Source of the DNA: an uncultured Bacilli bacterium
Lineage (GTDB): Bacteria; Bacillota_I; Bacilli_A; RFN20; CAG-631
Assembly (NCBI GenBank): GCA_947626825.1
Contig: CANQTM010000016.1
Span: 1-35,811, forward strand
Direction of reading: 5' to 3'
DNA length: 35,811 bases
Shown: piece after piece, positions 29,597-35,811 of the stretch
How positions within the stretch are numbered: position 1 is the first letter of the stretch
How the letters are laid out: every line of letters starts with the position of its first letter
Made by a program: the position numbers and the translations under genes
Notes under the pieces: generated by a model
Databases searched by the model: none
What the model was told of the DNA's origin: nothing
The model's input: the letters and a program-made list of their open reading frames with translations, nothing else

Positions 29597-29798
29597 AAAA
29601 TTAACCTCACAAAATTTCTGCTTTTCGTTGCTATTATATAATAAATACATATGAAAATCAATTTGAAAAAATCACACAAAATATTTTATTATAAAACTGT
29701 TAAATGCGAGAAATGTTCAGTATTTTGTTTGCTAAAAATATTTTTTAAAACAATAAAATTCTAACCATTTTTTGTTACAAAGAGACTTGATTATTATC

Positions 29799-29858
29799 AA
29801 AAAAAACCATCCATAGCGAGGAACACTAAACCCACGTTTTGAATGGCTTTTTCCTTCC
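29799..29858 (-). ncRNA. Candidate small RNA ending in a terminator hairpin
   Basis: Minus strand TTGCGG-N17-TATAGT (29894 to 29866), then ~60 nt containing GCCATTC...GGATGGT hairpin and T8. Confidence 0.35.
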
Positions 29859-30099
29859 ATTTTCTACTATAATATTTGTGACAAGCAACCGCAAAAAATT
29901 ATATTAGAAAGGAGAATATATATTAATAATACACTAAATTTTATTAGTTTTAAAGAGTCATTATTTAAAAAATGACAAAGAAATTATTTGTTCAAATAAC
30001 TACTTGATATGGCAATTTATAAAACCAATTAAAGTCGTTAATTTTATATTAACAAACACTACCTCCATAAAATTTTTTGTAAGTCAATTTCATTTATGT

Positions 30100-31500
30100 T
30101 TAGCCAATTGCACCTTCCATATTTAGTTTTAATAATTGATTTAATTCTACAGCATATTCCATTGGTAATTCTTTAGAGAATGGCTCAATAAAACCTAAAA
30201 CTATCATTTGCATTGCTTGTTGTTTACTTAATCCACGACTCATTAAATAAAACAATTGTTCATCAGATATTTTAGATACAGTAGCTTCATGTTCAATAAT
30301 TGATTTATTGTTATAGCATCTATTTTTAGGTATTGTATCAGATGATGAAATGTCATCTAATATTAATGTATCACATTGAACATAGCTTCTAGAATTAATT
30401 GCTTCTTTTGAATGATGTATAGTACCACGATAATTAACTTTACCACCAGCACGACAAATTGATTTTGAAATAATTTCACTTGATGTATTAGGAGCCAAAT
30501 GAATCATTCTTGCACCAGCATCTTGATATTGATTTTTAGAAGCTACAGCAATAGAAATACAAGTTCCTTTGGCATTTTTACCAGCCAAAATACAGGCAGG
30601 ATATTTCATATTAACACCAGATCCTATATTTCCATCTATCCATTCCATTTGCCCATTTTCTTCAACATATGCTCTTTTAGTGACCAAATTTACAATGTTA
30701 CTTGACCAATTTTGTACAGTTGAATATCGGCATCTAGCATTCTTTTTAACAATAATTTCAACAACTGCAGCATGGAGAGATTCAGAATCATATATTGGAG
30801 CTGTACATCCTTCAACATAATGTACATCAGCGCCTTCGTCTACAATAATTAAAGTTCTTTCAAATTGCCCCATTCCTTTAGAATTTATTCTAAAATATGA
30901 TTGTAAAGGTTTATCAAGTTTCACACCTTTAGGAACATAAATAAATGAACCTCCTGACCAAACAGCGCCATTTAAAGCAGAAAATTTATTATCTTGATAT
31001 GGTACAACACTATTAAAATATTGTTTTACTAATTCAGGGTAAAGCTTTAAGGCACTATCAGTATCCAAAAAAATAACACCTTTTTCTTCAACTTCTTTTA
31101 ACATATTATGATAAACACTTTCAGATTCATATTGTGTATGAACACCAGCAAAAAATTTCTTTTCTTGTTCTGGAATTCCTAATTTGTCAAATGTTTCTTT
31201 TATAGTTTTTGGAACTTCATTCCATGATTTAACTGATTTTTCAGCAGGTTTAATATAATAAGTGTATTCATCATATTTCAAAAAATCTAAGTTAGGACCA
31301 AATGATGGATTTTTCATTTTAATAAATGTTTCATAAGATTTTAATCGAAAATCAGTCATCCATTTAGGTTCCTTTTTTATATTTGAAATATCAATAATTG
31401 TTTGTTTAGTTAAACCTTTTGGTGTTTTATAAACGCTAGTATCTTGATCTTTAAAACCATATTGATAATTATCAATACCTTTAATATCATTTTTTTCCAT
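30100..31500 (-). CDS. sufB: Fe-S cluster assembly protein SufB
   Basis: [29 protein letters not shown]...[15 protein letters not shown]...[20 protein letters not shown]. Confidence 0.96.
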   Translation of the reverse strand: MEKNDIKGIDNYQYGFKDQDTSVYKTPKGLTKQTIIDISNIKKEPKWMTDFRLKSYETFIKMKNPSFGPNLDFLKYDEYTYYIKPAEKSVKSWNEVPKTIKETFDKLGIPEQEKKFFAGVHTQYESESVYHNMLKEVEEKGVIFLDTDSALKLYPELVKQYFNSVVPYQDNKFSALNGAVWSGGSFIYVPKGVKLDKPLQSYFRINSKGMGQFERTLIIVDEGADVHYVEGCTAPIYDSESLHAAVVEIIVKKNARCRYSTVQNWSSNIVNLVTKRAYVEENGQMEWIDGNIGSGVNMKYPACILAGKNAKGTCISIAVASKNQYQDAGARMIHLAPNTSSEIISKSICRAGGKVNYRGTIHHSKEAINSRSYVQCDTLILDDISSSDTIPKNRCYNNKSIIEHEATVSKISDEQLFYLMSRGLSKQQAMQMIVLGFIEPFSKELPMEYAVELNQLLKLNMEGAIG

Positions 31501-31504
31501 AATA

Positions 31505-31942
31505 TCACCCTTTCAAAGAATCAAGCAATTCAAGTAACCCATTAAAACCAATCATAGCACATTTTATACGATTGGCTTGTTTGCTTACATCTTTAAAAAC
31601 AACAGCTTCTTGCAATAAATCACTATTAAATGGTTCTTCTTTAATCATATTATCGTATTCTTTGATAATTTGATAAGCTTCTTCAACACTGCATCCAATA
31701 ACTAATTCTGATAAAATAGAAGTTGAAGCAGTAGAAATAGTACAACCAACACCATCAAAACGGAAATCTTTTATAATATTGTTTTCAATTAATATTTGAA
31801 TATCAATGTCATCTATACAAGATTCTGAATTCATATTAACTTTTAAATATCTTGGATCATCGACCAACCCTTTGTTTCTAGGATTTTCGTAATGATCCAT
31901 AATAATAGATCTTTTAATCATTGGATCATTTAAAGAAAGCAT
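31505..31942 (-). CDS. sufU: Fe-S cluster assembly scaffold SufU
   Basis: [65 protein letters not shown]. Confidence 0.93.
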   Translation of the reverse strand: MLSLNDPMIKRSIIMDHYENPRNKGLVDDPRYLKVNMNSESCIDDIDIQILIENNIIKDFRFDGVGCTISTASTSILSELVIGCSVEEAYQIIKEYDNMIKEEPFNSDLLQEAVVFKDVSKQANRIKCAMIGFNGLLELLDSLKG

Positions 31943-33164
31943 CTAAAAAATCACCTCCATGTTTACAAACTTCTACAAATCTATCAATTTCCTCTTTAGT
32001 ATTATAAAAATATAAAGAAGCTCTAACTGTACCAATTACATTTAAAAAATTAGGTAATAATTTAGCACAATGATGCCCACTTCTAACGGCTATTCCTTGA
32101 CTATTAAAATAGCTACCAGCATCTTGGCAAAAAACATTTTTAATATTAAAAGCAATAATTCCTGAATCATTGTTTTCATTATAAATTTCTATATTGTCCA
32201 ATTCTTTTAATTTGTTAATTGCATAATGTTTTAATTCTTTTTCATAAGATTCTATATCATCCATACCAATATTATTGAGATAATTGATTGCTTGAGCTAA
32301 ACCAATAACTTCAGCTATTGCTGGTGTACCGCCTTCAAATTTATATGGTGGTTTTTTAAGTAACATATTTTGACACGAATCAAATTTAGCATTCATGCCA
32401 CCACCAAGTTGCATTGATGAAGTTTTACATAATAAATCATATTTACCATATAAAACACCAATTCCTGTTGGACCACATAATTTATGACCTGAAAAAGCTA
32501 AAAAATCACAGTCTAAATCTTTAACATCAACTTTTTTATGAGGTACAGCTTGTGCAGCATCAACGACCACAACAATATTATGATTATGAGCTATTTTTGT
32601 AATTGTTTTAATATCATTAGTAGAACCTAAAACATTACTTACATATGCTATTGAAATAATTTTGGTTTTTTCATTTATTAATTTTTCTAATGAAGAAATA
32701 TCTACTTCACCTAAACTATTTAAAGGTGCAAAAACAATTTTTAATTTTAATTTGTTAGCAATTTCATACCATGGTAAGATATTACTTGCGTGTTCTGCTT
32801 CATTTAAAATAATTTCATCATTTTCTTTTAAATTATTTAGTGCATAACCAAAGGCTACTAAATTTAATGATTGGGTTGTACCACTAGTAAAAACAACTTC
32901 ATTATTAGAACAATTTATAAATTTAGCGACAATTTCTCTAGTACTTTCATATGTTTTATCAGCTTTAGCTGCTAAATCGTAATCGCCTCTATGAACATTG
33001 CTATTAAAATTGTAATAATAATCATTCATTGCTTCAATAACACATGATGGCTTCAATGAAGTGGCAGCATTATCAAAATATACAAGAGGATGATCTTGCA
33101 TTGTTTTGTTATCTAACATAGGAAATTCTTTTCTTATTTTATTGATATCTAGCATACTAACCAA
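31926..33164 (-). CDS. sufS: Cysteine desulfurase SufS
   Basis: YFDNAATSLKP, VVVDAAQAVPHKKVDVKDLDCDFLAFSGHKLCGPTGIGVLYGK, GIAVRSGHHCAKLL. Confidence 0.96.
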   Translation of the reverse strand: MVSMLDINKIRKEFPMLDNKTMQDHPLVYFDNAATSLKPSCVIEAMNDYYYNFNSNVHRGDYDLAAKADKTYESTREIVAKFINCSNNEVVFTSGTTQSLNLVAFGYALNNLKENDEIILNEAEHASNILPWYEIANKLKLKIVFAPLNSLGEVDISSLEKLINEKTKIISIAYVSNVLGSTNDIKTITKIAHNHNIVVVVDAAQAVPHKKVDVKDLDCDFLAFSGHKLCGPTGIGVLYGKYDLLCKTSSMQLGGGMNAKFDSCQNMLLKKPPYKFEGGTPAIAEVIGLAQAINYLNNIGMDDIESYEKELKHYAINKLKELDNIEIYNENNDSGIIAFNIKNVFCQDAGSYFNSQGIAVRSGHHCAKLLPNFLNVIGTVRASLYFYNTKEEIDRFVEVCKHGGDFLDAFFK

Positions 33165-34005
33165 TCCTTTTTGTTAATACTTTTGTTATTTCGTTTTTAA
33201 TTGTTTCATCGATAATATTTTCTAATATCGGATTAAAATAGCCTCTTATTAAAACATTTTGGGCTTGTTTTAAACTTAAACCACGGCTTTGAAGATAATA
33301 AATGTGTTCTTGGTTTAAAGAGCCAACACTACAAGAATGAGAAGCTTCAACATCATTTTCATCAATATGAAGATTTGGAAACACAATGCCACTGCATGTG
33401 TCTTTTAAGTTAATGATTCTTCCTTCTTGTGTAGTTTTTGTTTTGGCTGCTTTATTTTTAATATATGCATCTGTTGAAATATTCACATGGGCAAAGTCAT
33501 TATTAACAGCAAATATTTGAGCTTTACTAATACAATTTGGAACTAAATGATTTAAATTAGTTTGATAATTTTTGATGTTTTTATTAAATGCATAAATTCC
33601 ATTAGTTACTAAAGTATAAGCATTTTCTGAAAGTAAATATATATTTTCTTGATTATAAATATTATTATCAGTTAAATCAATTTGCATAGAAATATATTGC
33701 CCATTATTATTAACATTTCTAAATATTTTTGATTGTGTAGTATTATCTACTAAAATTGAGCAACGATTTAAAGAAGAATTGTTATCAATATCAATAGTAA
33801 AAGAACAATTAGTAATATTACCTAAATAATTTTCAATAATATTGATATTTGAATTTATTATTTTAAGATGTAATGTTTTTATATTATTATCTATATTAAT
33901 AAAATAAGTATCATTATTTACATTTTTAATAGTCAATGTATGAGTTTTTTTATTATATGAAGAAATATTAGAATTTGATGTAACAAATACTGGATTATTT
34001 AACAT
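33157..34005 (-). CDS. sufD: SufD (short, divergent N-terminus)
   Basis: VEASHSCSVGSLNQEHIYYLQSRGLSLKQAQNVLIRGYFNPIL and position in suf operon. Confidence 0.9.
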   Translation of the reverse strand: MLNNPVFVTSNSNISSYNKKTHTLTIKNVNNDTYFINIDNNIKTLHLKIINSNINIIENYLGNITNCSFTIDIDNNSSLNRCSILVDNTTQSKIFRNVNNNGQYISMQIDLTDNNIYNQENIYLLSENAYTLVTNGIYAFNKNIKNYQTNLNHLVPNCISKAQIFAVNNDFAHVNISTDAYIKNKAAKTKTTQEGRIINLKDTCSGIVFPNLHIDENDVEASHSCSVGSLNQEHIYYLQSRGLSLKQAQNVLIRGYFNPILENIIDETIKNEITKVLTKRIG

Positions 34006-34816
34006 TTTTTAACGATTCCTTCACACCACAAAGTCCAATTGATGATGGACGCAATTCTTTTTTGTTAATGTCAATACCATATTCAGCTTTGATCCAATCA
34101 AAACCTTCTTTGTCAATTTTTTGAATAATTTCTTCATTTCCTGATACTAAAATTTGACCATCTACTATAACATGAACATGTGTTGGCTTAATCATTTGAT
34201 AAAATCTTGCATAATGAGAAACAACCAATGCACTTCCATGACGTTCTATAACTTCATTTATGGCTTTTACAACAGCTTGTAAAGCATCTACATCTAAACC
34301 TGAATCAATTTCATCAAGCATGGCAATATGTGGCTTTAAAAGTTTCATTTGAATAATTTCATTTCTTTTCTTTTCACCGCCAGAAAAACCATCATTTAAA
34401 TATCTATGAATCATATCTAAAGGTAAGTCAACATCTTTAGTTGCTTGTTCAAGTTCATTTATAAATTTATATAAAGAAATAGGTTTATCAAGTTTACTAT
34501 TAACAGCAGATCTTAAAAAATCTGAATTGATAACTCCAGGTATTTCAGGTGGATATTGCAATGCTAAAAATAAACCACATTTAGCTCTAGTATCAACACT
34601 CATTTTTAAAACATCTTGGCCATCAAGAAGTATTTGTCCTTTAGTGACAATATATTTTGGTTGTCCCATAATTGTAGAAAGTAATGTTGATTTACCATTT
34701 CCATTAGGACCTAATAAAGCGTGAATTTCATTATCATTTATTTCTAAATTGATACCTTTTAATATTTCTTTATCTGCTACAGAAACATGTAGGTTTTTAA
34801 TTTCAAGTTTTGCCAT
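33995..34816 (-). CDS. sufC: Fe-S assembly ATPase SufC
   Basis: LLGPNGNGKSTLLSTIMG, FSGGEKKRNEIIQM, MLDEIDSGLDVDAL; start at MAKLEIK. Confidence 0.96.
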   Translation of the reverse strand: MAKLEIKNLHVSVADKEILKGINLEINDNEIHALLGPNGNGKSTLLSTIMGQPKYIVTKGQILLDGQDVLKMSVDTRAKCGLFLALQYPPEIPGVINSDFLRSAVNSKLDKPISLYKFINELEQATKDVDLPLDMIHRYLNDGFSGGEKKRNEIIQMKLLKPHIAMLDEIDSGLDVDALQAVVKAINEVIERHGSALVVSHYARFYQMIKPTHVHVIVDGQILVSGNEEIIQKIDKEGFDWIKAEYGIDINKKELRPSSIGLCGVKESLKNVK

Positions 34817-34883
34817 AATTAACACCTCAACCCTTATTTATTTTACTCTTTTTTTATTAAATAGTAAACCAAAGAAAAAGGCT

Positions 34884-34944
34884 TGTTAATCTTTTTTAGA
34901 AATGTTACCGACATTCATTAGTTAAAATGTTACCGATTAAAAAA
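34884..34944. repeat. IS-end-like repeats containing two ATGTTACCGA boxes
   Basis: tgttaatcttttttagaaATGTTACCGAcattcattagttaaaATGTTACCGAttaaaa; first 23 bp recur at 35789-35811. Confidence 0.5.
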
Positions 34945-35299
34945 ATATAAAGTAATATATCAACATTTTGAAAGGAGGAAAATATTCACATTGCATAATA
35001 AAAAGATATTGATTCTGTGTTATCTCATGGTTTAGAAAATAAGCCATCTAATAATTCACTTATCGAAAAAGAGTTGAATTATATTAAAGACTTAAAATTC
35101 AATATCTATTAATTAGTATATAGCAATTTTAAGATATTTTTAAAATTTCATTTTAAAATTCAGTTTCATTTAATTCAAAGTTTTTAATTTTAATATAGAT
35201 ATTTAACTTTATTAAAATAATTATAAAAACTATAAGATAAATGCTAATTTAAAAAATTATAGTTTCTTTTTATTTCATTTAAAAAGCAATAAAATTTCA

Positions 35300-35387
35300 T
35301 ATTAGTTTTTGTTTTGTCTCACATTAGTTTTTAATTTGTCTCACATTAGTTTTTAATTTGTCTCAAATTAGTTTATTTTTCGATAAA
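35300..35387 (+). repeat. Four 22-bp tandem repeats upstream of the copy C promoter
   Basis: TATTAGTTTTTGTTTTGTCTCA / CATTAGTTTTTAATTTGTCTCA x2 / AATTAGTTTATTTTTCGATAAA. Confidence 0.8.
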
Positions 35388-35414
35388 TGCGGCATTTTAT
35401 AATAAAATTTAGTG

Positions 35415-35443
35415 TTGATTTTTAAAACAAATAATGTTAATAT
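35415..35443 (+). promoter_or_regulatory. Toxin mRNA (RNA I) promoter, copy C
   Basis: TTGATT-N17-TAATAT. Confidence 0.65.
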
Positions 35444-35490
35444 ACATAACGGCGAACACATAGTTCGGTTATGATAGGAGAATAATTATC

Positions 35491-35523
35491 ATGGAAAAAT
35501 GGAATTCATTTTTGATGGTATAA
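35491..35523 (+). CDS. Leader mini-ORF MEKWNSFLMV, copy C
   Basis: Same peptide as copy A, preceded by AGGAG. Confidence 0.4.
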   Translation: MEKWNSFLMV

Positions 35524-35567
35524 TTAACATTAGAATGAATTTCGATAAATTTTTATATGGAGGGAAT

Positions 35568-35642
35568 ATGGAATATTTGTCAATAATATTTCTCATTCTT
35601 TTCATTATCTATCTTATTAAAAATAATAATAAGAAGAAGTAA
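35568..35642 (+). CDS. 24-aa hydrophobic peptide, candidate type I toxin, copy C
   Basis: MEYLSIIFLILFIIYLIKNNNKKK preceded by GGAGGG. Confidence 0.7.
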   Translation: MEYLSIIFLILFIIYLIKNNNKKK

Positions 35643-35684
35643 GATTTATTAATTTTTGTTCTGTGTTAATTATTTCATCATAAC

Positions 35685-35716
35685 AAAAAGGTAGGAGCAG
35701 CATCTCCTACCTTTTT
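35685..35716. terminator. Bidirectional terminator, copy C
   Basis: AAAAAGGTAGGAG-CAGCAT-CTCCTACCTTTTT. Confidence 0.85.
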
Positions 35717-35746
35717 CCACTGGAAAAGTGGTTTTTGTTCTGTGTC
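35685..35746 (-). ncRNA. Predicted antisense RNA (RNA II), copy C, ~60 nt
   Basis: Minus-strand TTGACA-N18-TACAAT (35782 to 35753) reading into the bidirectional terminator. Confidence 0.6.
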
Positions 35747-35811
35747 GCTATTATTGTAAAACAAAATTCCAAGAATTGTCAATAGGTATGTTAATCTTTT
35801 TTAGAAATGTT

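Larger units (their letters stand above)
35212..35790 (+). repeat. Repeat module copy C (type I toxin-antitoxin-like), complete
   Basis: Near-identical to 13085-13665. Confidence 0.85.

Noticed and set aside
29830-29858. SRP/4.5S RNA (GGAAGGAAAAAGCC resembles the SRP GGAAGGAAGCAGCC core)
   Set aside because: The rest of the SRP helix 8 consensus and length are missing; resemblance is too short.
34527-34724. Plus-strand ORFs antisense to suf genes (also 30499-30820, 32662-32847)
   Set aside because: Fully inside well-supported sufC/sufB/sufS genes on the other strand; no family resemblance.
35008-35112. Functional transposase gene
   Set aside because: Only a ~34-aa open stretch without catalytic motifs; at most a remnant.

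Overview
AT-rich, low-GC Gram-positive (Bacillota/Mollicutes-like) chromosomal window. Recognisable content: the 3' part of a giant repeat surface protein followed by two paralogous membrane-anchored Ig-like proteins; a U32/U32/DegV cluster (minus strand); a MarR-CMD/cupin-flavodoxin-NUDIX cluster, with the CMD/cupin gene interrupted by one stop codon; a papain-like surface protease; a housekeeping run (pseudouridine synthase, phosphohexomutase, radical SAM, degenerate YugP-like protein, DegV, HI0933-type flavoprotein, Sfp-type PPTase, DUF4434); and a complete sufCDSUB operon (minus strand). The most interesting signal is a non-annotated ~580-bp repeat module. It is present complete at ~13085-13665 and ~35212-35790, and as a truncated copy at ~13785-13970. 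Each complete copy has four 22-bp tandem upstream repeats, a sigma-A-like promoter, a 10-aa leader ORF, a 24-aa hydrophobic peptide ORF with a Lys/Asn tail (MEYLSIIFLI(F/L)FIIYLIKNNNKKK), a perfectly symmetric bidirectional terminator, and a convergent promoter predicted to make a ~60-70 nt antisense RNA. Fourteen-bp direct repeats flank the terminator and co-vary between copies. This architecture matches a type I toxin-antitoxin system resembling par/Fst. The truncated copy keeps the antisense-RNA half and has lost the start of the toxin. No tRNA, rRNA or CRISPR was found. All calls are from reading the sequence; no searches were run.
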